Shown: in pieces, positions 21,012-31,727 of the stretch | How positions within the stretch are numbered: the stretch's first letter is position 1 | Layout: each line of letters starts with the position of its first letter | Origin: Cladopsammia gracilis | Lineage: Eukaryota; Cnidaria; Anthozoa; Scleractinia; Dendrophylliidae | Assembly: GCA_022457155.1 (NCBI GenBank) | Contig: JAJGOT010000156.1 | Location: forward strand, 1,496,874-1,560,873 | DNA length: 64,000 nt | Direction: 5' to 3' | Program-made: the position numbers and the translations under genes | The notes under the pieces: generated by a model | The model's input: the letters and a program-made list of their open reading frames with translations, nothing else | What the model was told of the DNA's origin: nothing | Databases searched by the model: none

Positions 21012-21718
21012 ATGATGTTTTGGACTGAAAGACATGATGTTTTTCTCTGTAGAGAAATTTTGATTCAGGATCCTTTCCACCAGCACAAGAAGAGTTCAAT
21101 TCAAAGGGGACAAATTTGGAACGACATTGCTGAACGACTTGTTGCTTTAAAGGAAATACGATTCAAGGCAGATCTGGACATAAGGGCTGTTAGGCAAACA
21201 AGGTACGAAGGAAATTAAAAGATGAGAAGAAAGCCTCCAGAATCGAGACAGATGTGTCAGAATTACAGGTTGCTCTGGAAGATCTAATCGAGAGGAAAGA
21301 CGAATCAGATGCACAACATAAGGAAAACCATAAACAAAACAAAAAGAAGAAAGAAGACCGGGAAGTTGCTGAAGACATGCGAGCAAAAGCTCTGGAGCGA
21401 ATGGGGGAGACCCATAAAAGAAAAGGGCAAGACAGCCAAGTTAAGAAGAAGAGGACAACGGGAGGGGATGCAGTGGCGTTCTTAAGAGAAAGGACGGAGG
21501 CAATGGCTGCTTCTCGTAAGGAGAAGATCGCACTGAAAGAGTAACAGCAAGATGCTGAAATCAAAACGCACCAGGAATTTCTGGAATTAATTCAGCAACA
21601 ACAGCATCAGCAAATGCATAGTATGCAAACTATGCTGCTGCAACAACAGCAGCAGCAAAGCAAAGTCAGCTGATGCTGGCACTCTTGTCCAAGTTTGAGC
21701 ATAAATAATTTTCATGAA
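21012..21718 (+). pseudogene. Myb/SANT-like repeat ORF, broken
   Basis: ATG at 21012 opens MMFWTERHDVFLCREIL and GQIWNDIAERLVAL, the tryptophan-spaced helices of a Myb/SANT-like DNA-binding domain. Near 21190 a deletion with frameshift removes the third helix. A second frame continues with a Lys/Glu-rich coiled coil (VSELQVALEDLIERKDE), a stop at 21542-21544 after IALKE, then a Gln-rich tail and a final frameshift before the apparent end at 21718. Such Myb/SANT proteins with a charged coiled coil are frequent repeat-associated ORFs and companion proteins of DNA transposons. No transposase is nearby. Confidence 0.65.
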
Positions 21719-22026
21719 CCCACTGGTTACTTTATGCAGATTTGTTGCTGTTATTGTTGATCCATTCAGAAATGATTGGGTGTGCTGAATAGCTAGTTCA
21801 TGAACTACTTGTGGATCTGAATCATTCACCTAAAATTGTGTTTTGTGCACTTGAGGGTTAGTTCTCGATAAATTGAGGGGGGGAGGGCTAGGCACCAGTG
21901 TTAGCAGTGTTTTTTTTCTGGTGCATCCATGATCCTCCTCACTGGCACAATGATCATGGTCATGCCTAAACAAACATGGCATACAGCTGGTCTATGCACG
22001 GTTTATTTAACAGGAACAGGCAACTG
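21719..22026. other. Non-coding stretch
   Basis: No supported gene or repeat. The sequence separates the Myb/SANT-like pseudogene from the TIR element. Confidence 0.4.
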
Positions 22027-22195
22027 ATACACAGGGCTGTGCTCTAGCAGTACTGGGGTGCCCCAAGCGACTAACATCTGTCCTGGGGCGACAAGATAAA
22101 CTTAATTTTTATACAAAATGTCAATGCTGGGCACCCCAAATTTTATAGGTGCTGGCCTTCCCATGATTATACTGAGAACACAGCCTTGATACAGG
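22027..22195. mobile_element. Short TIR element, second copy of the 10.5-kb family
   Basis: Left end CAGGGCTGTGCTCTAGCAG and right end GAGAACACAGCCTTGATAC mirror the termini of the element at 10527-10694, and the two copies have similar length. The interior has GGGGTGCCCC/GGGCACCCC motifs. This supports a dispersed MITE family in this genome. Confidence 0.65.
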
Positions 22196-22455
22196 AAATG
22201 TATGTTCAGTGATATCAGACATTCCAAAAGTCCTTGTCTTAAATGTTTTCTTTATAAATCAACTCACAAAAATTTTTCTTAAACTAAAAAATTTGGCAAA
22301 TTTCAGTTTCTGTAGATGTTTATAATTACATCTGAGTAGTGCTGACACGTTCAAGCTACACAAAATAGTCTTGAAGACTTGGTGGATCCACATACTCGAT
22401 CCAAGAGCTCTCGGTTGCGGAGACAAAATTAAAGATAGGTTTCCTACCAAACCAC

Positions 22456-22582
22456 ACAAAACGACTCCTCCTGTTTGATTCGTGTTATTTATTTTCATCT
22501 TTTCTCATATTTGGGTGCTTTAAACGACTCCTCCTGTTTGATTCATATTTATTTATTTTTATCTTTCCCCCATCTTTACGTT
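22456..22582. repeat. Two-copy ~65-bp tandem repeat
   Basis: AAACGACTCCTCCTGTTTGA occurs near 22457 and again near 22522. Each copy is followed by a similar TATTTATTTT...ATCTTT block. Confidence 0.7.
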
Positions 22583-22799
22583 CTTTATGGCAGTTAGTTT
22601 CGTTTTTCATTTTTATTTGCTTGCGTTTTGAGATCGCTAAGTCTCTTATTTTCTATTGATTAGTGTGAAAGTTTAATATTATAAAACGCCTTGATTTATT
22701 CCAATTGATAGATGTCTTATTAAGTTAAATGCGCCAACATTTTTGTTATAATTTACTGTGCGCAGATGTTACACAATAATACTTTATTACAACTTACCA

Positions 22800-23065
22800 C
22801 AGATCTGTTATTTTACAATTTTCTACAGCTATTACAAAATTTAATGCCACGCTATTACAATATAACGTTGATGTGCTATTAAGACTTGAGTCAAGGGTTA
22901 TTTTAATTTTCTACAGGTATAACAAAATTTAGCTCAACGGTATTACAATATACCATAGATGCATTATCAAAAAATTGCCACAAGGGTTGTTGTAATTTTC
23001 TACAGTATTACAAACTTTAACACAACGCTTTTACAAGAATATAACATAGATGTGTTGTTTGACCA
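22800..23065. repeat. Tandem repeat, about 90-bp unit, three copies
   Basis: The block AATTTTCTACAG followed by TATTACAAAATTTA, an ACG-containing spacer and TATTACAATATAAC...GATG recurs near 22815, 22905 and 22995. The copies are diverged. No coding role. Confidence 0.75.
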
Positions 23066-23327
23066 CCGCTCCCCAGTCTCTCCTCGTTTTTCCTGCTCAG
23101 TCGCTTGCCCGCTTTCCTCCCCACTGTCTGAACGCCTGTAACAGACTATCATTAATATCCCATAATAACCATCTCTTTTATCGTTTAGCTGGGTGTTAAG
23201 GTACCATAATTTAGCTAAATAGACACAATTTAAAGGAACCCTAAAACAGGATCACAAAACCAAAAAGGACTGAGCACCTCAAAAAACATACACTCCACGG
23301 CACATATCTGCATAGCTCATTCTCGTC

Positions 23328-23422
23328 CCCAGAGCCGCTTGGTCCCTCTTAACCGCCGGAGCCTGAGTACGAGGACCGTGTGCTCAAGCTCCGACGGTTA
23401 AGAGGAGCAAGCGGCTCTGGGG
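23328..23422. repeat. Foldback palindrome, about 35-bp arms
   Basis: CCCCAGAGCCGCTTG...CTCTTAACCG is matched by the inverse CGGTTAAGAG...CAAGCGGCTCTGGGG around a 25-bp centre. This strong snapback could be a small MITE. Confidence 0.7.
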
Positions 23423-23914
23423 GACAGAGCTTAAAAACGGAGATATGACGTAAAACGCATCATGAAGCATTAATGCGGTTACGCGAAGCTTTCTCGGAGT
23501 AAAATTCTTCAAAATGGCGGACGGGTTCGATGCTCGTATGAGCACGGAAAGTTGGACTTCGGGGATAATCTAAGATGTTTTAGATCGCTTCATTATAAGA
23601 AATATTGACTGACTATTGGTCGTCACTCATTGGAGAAATATCCTTTGAATTATGTTTTTCTGCAGTTACCTACAACAGAATTAATGCAGCTGAACAGTCG
23701 AGCACTCCATTTATATTTACTTGCTATATTTACTGTCTTTATTTGCGCGCTCGATCTCAAAACTGGACACATTTGGAACCATTCCTTTAATGGTGCTAAG
23801 AATCCATTTCATTGTTTCATTTTGCTTTTATTCTCTTGTTCGAGACGAAACAGGCCCGGTTCAAACGTCGCGCCATCGTCGTGTCGATTTCAATTAATCA
23901 ATTAAGTTCGACAT

Positions 23915-24040
23915 TTAGCGCGACTGTAGCTCGACGTTTGAATCCAACGTCGCCCCAGAGTCGGGTAGCGCGACAAGCAAAGTCGCGCTACACGACTCTG
24001 GCGCGACGTTGATTCAAATGTCGAGCTACAGTCGCGCTAA
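23915..24040. repeat. Foldback palindrome, about 57-bp arms
   Basis: TTAGCGCGACTGTAGCTCGA at 23915 is matched inversely by TCGAGCTACAGTCGCGCTAA ending at 24040. Complementarity continues almost to the centre through AACGTCGC...AGAGTCG...GCGCGAC. A related GACGTTTGATTCAAACGTC palindrome lies at 26095-26125, so it belongs to a dispersed family. Confidence 0.75.
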
Positions 24041-24317
24041 AGTCTAACTAATTCCTCGCAAAGCGAGGGCCGAAGGCCCGAGCGTAGCGAGGTTAATAAA
24101 TTTGGCGGCCGAAGGCCGCTTGGGTGCTCGGGTCTCGGGAGCTGAGCCGCGCCAAATCGAGCGAAAAATATATATATATATACTGAAGATGTCGGGCAGT
24201 TGCCTGGCAACAAAAATCGCGACCGCTGACAATGGCGCGCGCTCATGTTTATTCATGGCGGCTGTCGGGCTGACGGTTTATCCTTACTCATCGTCGTGAA
24301 AAAGTTTTTACTCTCGG

Positions 24318-24534
24318 TGAAACACGACCAATTTCTGATGCAAATGAGAAAGAACAGCAAATACAACAACGCTGGATTGAACAAGTGGCTGGAAATCCTT
24401 TCTCGAGAAGATTAACCACCGAAAGTCCGCTGGAGCGAGAACGGCGACTTCAAATTCAACGCGATCGAGCAACGAAGAAACAACGACAGCATCAATTACA
24501 AAGACTTCGAACAGCCTGACCAAATGCCTCCATT
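24318..24534 (+). pseudogene. Fragment of an Arg/Gln-rich repeat ORF, left part
   Basis: One frame reads DANEKEQQIQQRWIEQ, then SPLERERRLQIQRDRATK and QRQHQLQRLRTA before a stop. This charged, repeated ERERRLQxQRDR pattern is typical of the basic coiled-coil regions of Helitron-type and similar repeat proteins. It is cut at 24535 by an hAT-like element and appears to resume after it. No start codon is visible. Confidence 0.4.
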
Positions 24535-25745
24535 CAGGGGGGGTTGGAAGCCTATCCCATGATGCAACGCAACGAGTTACCCGCGACATTTGAAGAAAAT
24601 AAACAAACTTTTTGTAAAATCTCATATTTCGGTGATTTTGTCGGTTGTCTTATTTTATGGTTTTAATTATTGGAGACTTGGGAATCAGGGAAATGGTTCG
24701 TTGGTAACAGAAAAGAACCACAATGTAAGAATTTTATTTATATTTCTAACTTTAATCCTCGTTTCTCGTCCTTAGAAAATATCATTTTCCGCTCGCAGGA
24801 AAATGGTGATCATCCTCGAAAATACCGCGAAAGTGTAGTTGTACCTCCTTCTTAATCGAAGTGTCACTAGAACAAGCATTTTAACATGCATAAATAACGT
24901 ATTCCTTAATATCATAACGACTTAAAACACCATATCCCTCCAGATCCCTCCATGTTTTCCAAGCTGAATAAAACCATCAAAGTGTGGGCACTTTTCAATG
25001 CTTTGAATTGACGGCGAGCTTATTTAGGGAATTCGCGCTCGCTTGCAGAGTTGAATATGAAAATTTTTTGAGGAATAAAACGAATTCAGACCGAAGAAAG
25101 TTCAAGTAAATGAGTATAAAAAGGGTTATATTGTATTTTCAAAAGCCGTCTTGAACAAAGGATAGCGGAAGAAATCTTGGTAAATGCAGCAGTGCTGAAA
25201 GCTCAAATCAGTACAAAACACGCGGTAAACTTGCGCGCGCTATATCGCGCGAACAAACTAGCTGTACGCGTCAGTTAAGCTTTTCCTGTTGTTGACATCA
25301 GAACTATTGTGTCTAGCTAAAACCGTGGATAAAACAAGTAGCTATTAAGAGAAGAACTTTTTCCCCAAGGGTTTTCAGTTTTTTAGAGAACTTATTTAGT
25401 TAACACAGTGCAAGAGTGTCGTCATATGCGTGGACAAGCAGTTGGATGCTTACGCGTTCAAGCGCGCGCAAATTTTGTTGGCACAATTTTTTCAATCTTC
25501 GTTTGTGGTGTCATCCTTCGAACAAATCTTCGAAAGCATGTATCTGTTCGTTGCAAGAGAAGTTTTCTTGACATTACAAATCCTGGCAAAAGAAGACCGA
25601 CAGACAACAGGCCTTGAAAAGGGTGTCTTAACAGTCACTGCTCGCGTCGGCGGTCACTGGCAAATGCGAGGTCACGTGATGAGACAAATTTTGTATATAA
25701 TCTTTCATTCGCGTTGCATTGTGGGATAGGCTTCCAACCCCCCTG
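24535..25745. mobile_element. Non-autonomous hAT-like element
   Basis: The left end CAGGGGGGGTTGGAAGCCTA (24535) is matched inversely by TAGGCTTCCAACCCCCCTG ending at 25745, and the inverted match continues through ATCCCA to a shared GCAACGC. The flanking 8-bp sequences CCTCCATT (24527-24534) and GCTCCATA (25746-25753) agree at 6 of 8 bases. CAGGG ends with an 8-bp duplication fit the hAT superfamily. The interior (1.2 kb) has no transposase-like frame. Confidence 0.65.
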
Positions 25746-25753
25746 GCTCCATA

Positions 25754-25935
25754 AGAATTCTGAACGAAACCGATCAGAAGAGGCGACACCGACTGGAAGT
25801 GTTCAACAAAATGATTCTGTTTATAGACGCAACGAGAGCAAACACTGATTACAGGAAAGGCTCAAAGAAGAAGAACGATTAAGAAATCTAGCTCAAATCA
25901 CCACACTTTAAACGACTGGGAACAAGAATGTCTGA
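25754..25935 (+). pseudogene. Fragment of an Arg/Gln-rich repeat ORF, right part
   Basis: One frame reads ERNRSEEATPTGSVQQNDSV, then YRRNESKH, a stop, and LQERLKEEERLRNLAQ. It is similar in composition to the part left of the hAT-like element, so I infer a single ORF split by the insertion. The sequence is degraded. Confidence 0.35.
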
Positions 25936-26193
25936 ACTTTAAATTTCGGGGCAATGCCGCCATGCAACCCAACCCCTCCAGTCAAATCAGAAATTCCATC
26001 TCTCCCACATCGCTAAAATTTTGCGGTGCATCCTCTCCCGAGCTTCGCGAGGTTCTGCGAGACACGTATTTCTAGTAGAATATTAAGTTCGACGTTGGCA
26101 CGACGTTTGATTCAAACGTCGTGAAAAATTGATGCGAAACCTAATGCATACATTATGGTAATGTAGTCCCGAACACTTTCACAGCGGCATTAC

Positions 26194-26460
26194 GTGAAAC
26201 GCATACGTAGATTTGTTTCAGATTTTGAAATTATAATGGAGGATTGGAAAAGAAAAACTGCTCGTAGCGATGTCGATGTGAATGACGACGAAAGCTTGCA
26301 TTCAGAGGACGAAGATGAAGCCCGAGCACTCGAAATCAGTGCAGAGTCGGAATTATCGGAATGTTCGAACGTATCGACAGCAAAATCAAAGTCTAGCTCT
26401 TCGCGAAAGGCGGCAAGGAAGGACTCAATCGAACTCAATTTATGGATTGAGTTCAATTGA
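26194..26460 (+). pseudogene. Acidic Ser/Glu-rich ORF fragment truncated by a TIR element
   Basis: An open frame reads RRFVSDFEIIMEDWKRKTAR, then acidic Asp/Glu-rich sequence and a Ser-rich patch, before running into the TIR element at about 26426. It could be the acidic N-terminus of a transposase or retroelement protein. No family is recognised and the start is uncertain. Confidence 0.3.
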
Positions 26461-27184
26461 GTTCGGCAATCGAACGAAATCGAACTCACCGAAAAGAAAA
26501 AAAATCAATCGAACCCAATCCAACGTTCGATTTTCGAACTCATGATTTGTGTAAAATAGGCGTTGAAAATCATATCCATAACCAGATCTTGGAAGCTCGA
26601 GTTACTTCAGCCCGGAGTGTAGCGCACGTGTTTTTCGTAAACGAAGAAATTCCGCAGAAATGGCTTCAGGTGCGCTGTGGATTGTAAGCTTCAAATACGT
26701 AGTAAAAGGCTACCAGGAATGCCGCTTTGACGTCATTGTATTTTTGCATAAAAGTAACCCTTCGAGTTGTCTTGCCGCTTTTGTAAGTTAGCTAAAAAAG
26801 GAAAGGGTACAACAATTTCGGAATACGCCCGCGGGAATAATGATAGCTTTACTCTGTTCTGTTCTGTTCTCTTAACTGCCGTGGACAGTTTATAAATGGG
26901 GTTTCTGTTATTGAATAAATTGTAAAAAAGCACAAGAAAAAACCTGCTTTGATAGGCTTGCTTTGGGCTTGCTTTGTATAGGTTTACAAGAGCCAATCGG
27001 ACGTAATCCATTTAATTGTGTTCGATTGAGTTCGGTTTCCGAACTCAGTCGAACACAATCAGATGGATTGAGTTCGATTTGTTCGGAAATCGAACTCACT
27101 AAAAGTCCCATGTTCGATTTCAATCGAACTCAATCGAACTCAATCGAACTCAATCCACGGATTGAGTTCGATTGAGTTCGATTT
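26426..27184. mobile_element. TIR element with ends made of GAGTTCGATT repeats
   Basis: The left end has ACTCAATCGAACTCAATTTA and ATTGAGTTCAATTGAGTTCG. The right end has the inverse arrangement, with AATCGAACTCAATCGAACTC repeats and ATTGAGTTCGATTGAGTTCG. The outer 60-100 bp of both ends are internally palindromic. GAAGGAC lies just outside the left end and within about 15 bp of the right end, so a clean target duplication is not established. Confidence 0.6.
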
Positions 27185-27860
27185 ACTATGCCGGGAAGGA
27201 CGTATGGCGGGAAAAGGTCATAACTGATATGGTGGACATAATTTGTTCCAGTGAATATCTGAGGAAAAATCTTATCTTCAGAAACACTTCCCGTGCCAGA
27301 AACACGGCAATATCCACCAGCCAGTATTTCTTGTAACCCGGCGGCATGGTCGAGTGACTATTATGTTGGAGTTTCGAGAGTTATTTTTATTTTATTTTAT
27401 CATCTTCCCTGAAAGACATTTCGTCGAAATATCGGCTGGAAAGCCAGCATAATAAACCAGCCTGAACAGGATTTCGTGCCACTGAAGTTGCTCGATTTTT
27501 GCCTTTTCACAAAATGCTTGAGATGGCATTTTTTAAAGAAACTGTGAAACTTTCTAAATCGCTTCAAAACTTTGAAAAGGACAATGTCTAGAAAGTAGAT
27601 GATTTATACTAAAGATAAAACGTATCCCCGTTTTCTAGCGTTGCACCTTGTTGCAGCACAAGCGTACTGAAGTTGGTCAATTTAACTGTAATTTTTGCAT
27701 AATTCATTAGGCAAAATCCGGTATTTTCGTTTTTCCCCTTTTTCTCGAAAATTATAAATTTCTAGAAAGTTCCAATAATATTTTTTAACATAGCTCCCCA
27801 AAAGTAACTTTTTGGCAAATCATTAGGATTTTCGATTTTGGGACCCTGTCCAATGATTCT
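27185..27860. other. Non-coding stretch
   Basis: No supported gene. The sequence between the TIR element and the retrotransposon tail is AT-rich, and no inverted or tandem repeat is evident to me. Confidence 0.4.
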
Positions 27861-27885
27861 CATCATCATCATCATCATCATCATT
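27861..27885. repeat. ATC/GAT trinucleotide microsatellite
   Basis: About eight tandem ATC units. It probably marks the 3' terminus of the LINE fragment. A second low-complexity AT stretch (AATA/AAATA) lies at 28013-28100 inside its 3' UTR. Confidence 0.85.
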
Positions 27886-28560
27886 TTATTTCAATAGTTT
27901 AAATTTAACAAATTAAAGAAATATACAACCTGCATATAGCAAAGCTAATCAAGGCAGGTTGTATAATTTACAATCAAATTTAGCAAACACAAATTATTAG
28001 TAAAATCAGGTAAATAATAAATAAATAATTAATAATAATAATAATAATAATAAATAAAATAAATAAGTAAAATAAATTAATTAAATAAATAAATAAATAG
28101 GTATACACACACATTCACAGATAGCTAGCATTTACATGAGTAGTGCAAGAACCTATAGTAATAACACATAGAAGATAAAGAAGTTATAATAATAGCTGGA
28201 GTCTGATTAATGATAATTGGTAATTTTCAACATTAACGTAGAGACCTCAACATAATCATCCTCATTACCAAGTACCGTAAGTAAAAATTGGTGAATTTTA
28301 TTTTTGAAAGGTTTTTTCCTAAGCTTACGCAGGTTAGGCTTCAGGCAATTCCACAACTTAGCTCCGAAAATGGAAAACGAATTAAGATAAATACTCAGTC
28401 TTGATTTATTAACATATAAATTCCCAGCATTAGAAAATCTAGTGTTATATGTATGAACGTCAGATGAATAGGTAAAAAGATCACAGATATTTACAGTCAC
28501 TGGCTCTTAATAGCTTTTCACCTGTTGTCCTAAAAAAGGGACTATGAGATACAAAATGTT
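27861..28560 (-). pseudogene. 3' end of a non-LTR retrotransposon (RT C-terminal tail)
   Basis: A minus-strand frame (28500-28207) ends a reverse transcriptase with the typical tail SSDVHTYNTRFSNAGNLYVN, then FSIFGAKLWNCLKPNLRKLR and FKNKIHQFLL. Such H-x-Y-x-T-R and W-x-x-L motifs close many animal LINE ORF2 proteins. Downstream on the minus strand is an AT-rich 3' UTR that ends in a short trinucleotide array (27861-27885, GAT/ATC), as in LINEs that end in simple repeats instead of poly(A). The 5' side is truncated near 28560, so the catalytic domain is absent. Confidence 0.65.
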
Positions 28561-28862
28561 TCATTGTGTTCATCATTGCATATACAGCTGTAGCACAGTC
28601 ATACTTGTGGTATGTACGGCCGTAGCCTGTGAAGAGGCCTCCTTGTCGGTGTTTGACGAAAGTAGATAGCGGCGAAAAGAAAACTCGCGAGGAAAAGTCA
28701 GCAAGTGAAGCGAGCTGCGGGAAAACTGGGGAGAGGGGAAGAGGCCTGTGGAAACCATTGATGCCGCCATTCCAGATCACCAACTGTGCACTAGATTCTA
28801 GTGCGAACGCTGATTGGTCAGATCACCGACTGTTGACACATTCTGTTGACAAGTTTGCGGTC

Positions 28863-29033
28863 AATGTATTTTCCTTCGGAAGTTTAGCGTGAGCATGTTA
28901 GTTTGCACGCTAACACGTTTGTGTTAGCGCGTGGGGTCTCTAGAGACCCCACTAATATAGTAGTGTACAGCGTCAAGGTTTTCATCACGTGTAAGCTTCT
29001 CGGCGGTGGTCAGTATGGATGAAGTTTTTAGTT
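28863..29033 (+). repeat. Direct repeat A, copy 1
   Basis: Starts AATGTATTTTCCTTCGGAAG and ends at ATGGATGAAGTTTTTAGTT. Repeated at 29559-29735 with one small insertion. It contains the palindromic GGGGTCTCTAGAGACCCC and the TTAGTTTGCACGCTAACACG hairpin, and a start codon near its right end. Confidence 0.85.
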
Positions 29034-29386
29034 CTTCGTTATGCCAGGAGACGAGACAACAGCACCCCAGAACGAGAACACCGACATAGCAGAACGCGAG
29101 CGTTGCACTGACGACGACGTGTTTGAACGTTTTAAAAAATATCTCGACGAAAAAGAAGACGCTCCAACGCCGGCAGAAGGTCATCAAACTCGCCGATAAA
29201 AGCGAAGCTGGTTGGTTCGCCGTCAAGGAATACCAAACAGAGGAACTCGCCAGCAACTCCAAAGACGAGAAACGAATTCGCAAAGCACAGGAACGGGGGT
29301 TTAAGAAAAAGAAGCAGAATGCGGGAAAGAAGCCGGCCAGGGACCTAAGTTCGTCTAGTGGCACTTCTCGCTCATATTGCTGGTGA
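29011..29386 (+). pseudogene. gag-like fragment of the DIRS-group element
   Basis: An ATG at the end of repeat A (about 29015) and another at 29041 open short frames. The second reads DVFERFKKYLDEKED and then shifts frame near 29160 to KTLQRRQKVIKLADKSEAGW, VKEYQTEELASNSKDEKRI and a Lys-rich tail ending in SSSSGTSRSYCW. The pattern K-L-A-D-(K/R)-S-E-x-G-W...Y-x-x-x-E-L-A is familiar from N-terminal ORFs of DIRS-type elements in invertebrates. It lies in the short A-B unit, so gag and pol are in different repeat units. Confidence 0.5.
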
Positions 29387-29446
29387 TGACGAGATGCTTT
29401 TTCCGAGGTATTGCCATTGCCCTTTTTTCGTATTTTCAGCATAGCA

Positions 29447-29560
29447 GGCAAGTGTTCGCACTATGCCTGCCTTACTATTGTGGTAGTGTATTTATGCGTC
29501 AGCGTTCTGGAGAAGGAAAATGATTTTCCTTCGTACGAACGTAGAGAGGTAGAAGGAAAA
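29447..29560 (+). repeat. Direct repeat B, copy 1
   Basis: GGCAAGTGTTCGCACTATGC to AGGTAGAAGGAA. The sequence is identical to 33837-33947 over at least 108 bp and directly abuts repeat A copy 2. It contains the short palindrome AAGGAAAATGATTTTCCTT. Confidence 0.9.
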
Positions 29561-29735
29561 TGTATTTTCCTTCGGAAGTTTAGCGTGAGCATGTTAGTTT
29601 GCACGCTAACACGTTTGTGTTAGCGCGTGGGGTCTCTAGAGACCCCACTAATGTGTATATAGTAGTGTACAGCGTCAAGGTTTTCATCACGTGTAAGCTT
29701 CTCGGCGGTGATCAGTATGGATGAAGTTTTTAGTT
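29559..29735 (+). repeat. Direct repeat A, copy 2
   Basis: Near-identical to 28863-29033, with a GTGTATA-type insertion after ACCCCACTAAT. It runs into a sequence with a polypyrimidine tract and CAG at about 29801 (TTTTTCTTTACCTTGCAG), a candidate splice acceptor before the pol exon. Confidence 0.85.
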
Positions 29736-29801
29736 TTAGAATCTACATTCAAGTCAACTTGTTTTTTCCCTCTTCTGTGCGGTTTTTCTTTACCTTGCAG
29801 G

Positions 29802-31680
29802 CCGTCGATTGCCTTCTCAAACAGACACCTTTTTCCGATGCGGGAGAAAAGGCCATTGGAGCACCGATTGTGTGTGGTTTGCCAGGTGCAAACCAGGAAA
29901 CTTCAGGGCGCCAGCCAAAGGTGGCCTTTTCAGTTCCTCCGGAGATCAGTCACGCAAAACAGAATAGCGACCTGGATGTTGACTTTTATGATGAAGTCTC
30001 GGAATTCTTTGAGGACCTTGTAAAGGTAGACATTGCTGATCAATCGTTTGAGTTAGAATTGGACAGACCGATCACCTCGGTGACAGTTAATGTTAAGGGC
30101 AGGCTTAAAGCCCATCTTGAGTTTTGGGAAAGAATTAACGCTCCGGTGTTTATTATTGATTGCATCAAGGAAGATTGCAAAATAACTTTTTATGCGATTC
30201 CTTCTAGGTCGGTATTTAGCAACAACCGTTCCGCTCTTAAGCATCACGATTTTGTTCAGGAGGCCATTTTGGAGTTGGTCTCCACCGGCAGGGTTTCTCA
30301 GGTCCCAAGACCCATCTTCCGGTTATTTACCCTCTCTCGGTTTCAGTGCAGAGCTCTGGGAAAAAGCTCTTATTCTTAAATTTAAGATATGTCAATCAAC
30401 ATATATTTAAACAGAAGGTTAAATTCGAGGACTGGGAAGTAGGGTTAGATTATTTCAGTAAGGGAAGCTATTTTACCCAGTTTGATCTTAAAAGTGGTTA
30501 TCTGGACGTGTAGAAAAGCGAATCCTTATCCAGGACTAATTCTAATGTTATCAGGTCAGATTTGGGTTCAGCTGGCTTTCTCGTTAATACGGATAAAAGC
30601 GCGTGGGATCCCGTCCCAGTAGCTACTTGGTTAGGTATCGTTTGGAATGGAGCACAGCGTGTTGTTAGTATCACCGAGACCCGGATAGAGAACTCCTTAG
30701 CCCGTTTTGGTAGGGTTCTATGAAACCCTGTTTTGTCCACTAGAGACCTTGCGTCTGTAGTAGGGAAAATTATTTTCATTAGCCCTGTCTTAGGTAACCT
30801 GAGTCGGATCATGACCAGGCATTGTCAGATGTCTGTAGCCGCGGCTCAAGATTGGGACACTCCTTTTTTACTGGACAGATATTGCCTTGTAGAACTACAG
30901 TGTTTGGGGGAGAATCTACTTCTAGTTAATGCTAGGGAGGTATTTTATGCTACCCCGCGTTTGTTTCTGTTTTTTCCGACGCGAGTAATTTTGCTTGCGC
31001 TGGCTACGTCCTCGGCAAAGAGGGGGACCAGAGTTCCACCTATCGAGAGTTGGTAGCCATTAAAATTGTTCTTGGCTCGTTTAGTTCGCTCCTTTTGAAT
31101 TCCAGGGTTAAATGGTTACCTGACAGCCTAAGCGTGGCACGTATTGTTCAAGTTGGAAGCATGAAGTTAATTTTTCACCAATTGGCTTCTGTTGTTTTTA
31201 TCATTTTGTTTTAAGCATGGGATCGTTTTGGAAATTGAGTGGGTCCCGCGCTCTATGAATTAATAGGCCGATTGACTGGGAACTTGTCCCTGAAATTTTC
31301 CAGCAACTAGACAACGTTGGGGCCCACATTCTGTTGACTGTTTTGCCGCATTTTACAGTTGCAAAGTTCCTAAGTTTTACTCTAGATTTTGGTACCCAGG
31401 CTCATCAGGAGTAGATGCATTTTTTCTAGACTGGCATGGTGAAAATTGTTGGGTGGTACCGCCTGCCGTCCAAGGTCCTCAGGTTTATGTTTCACTCTAG
31501 GGTACTGGGTACTTTGGTGGTTCCATTTTGGCCATCTGCTCCCTTTTGGCCTCTACTTGCCAAGGATTTTTGGGGTTTTGTTATAGACTATCAATTTTTC
31601 GAAGGCATCCTTGCTTTGCGTTAAGGGCGAAACACTAGCTCGCCATTCGGCTCCCCTTCATGGGCTGGTTATATTTTAGC
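29802..31680 (+). pseudogene. Reverse transcriptase/RNase H of the DIRS-group element
   Basis: After a candidate acceptor at 29801 the frame reads VTVNVKGRLKAHLEFWERI and LKHHDFVQEAILELVSTGRV, the DIRS-type region just before the RT palm, and then breaks near 30320. Another frame continues LRYVNQHIFKQKVKFEDW and FTQFDLKSGY (RT motif) to a stop near 30510. The part with the YLDD box is missing. It resumes with WLGIVWN and the thumb/connection region LASVVGKIIFISPVLGN (30733). RNase H is visible as FSDASNFACAGYVLGKEG near 30970, and the C-terminus as WGPHTVD-like and VDAFFLDWHGENCW near 31410. At least four frameshifts are present, so the enzyme is dead. Confidence 0.65.
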
Positions 31681-31727
31681 AGTTAGACTAATTTTGTGTA
31701 ATTTTTCCTATTGTTTCGGACAGCAGT

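Noticed and set aside
21254..21544. Separate Lys/Glu-rich protein gene
   Set aside because: It is the continuation of the Myb/SANT-like ORF after a deletion and frameshift, not an independent gene.
24044..24256. Short frames around GCGAGGGCCGAAGGCCCGAGCG
   Set aside because: The frames come from a GC-rich palindromic repeat block and have no domain support.
28924..29451. 175-residue minus-strand frame
   Set aside because: It overlaps direct repeat A and the gag-like fragment, which explain the sequence better; no domain pattern on the minus strand.
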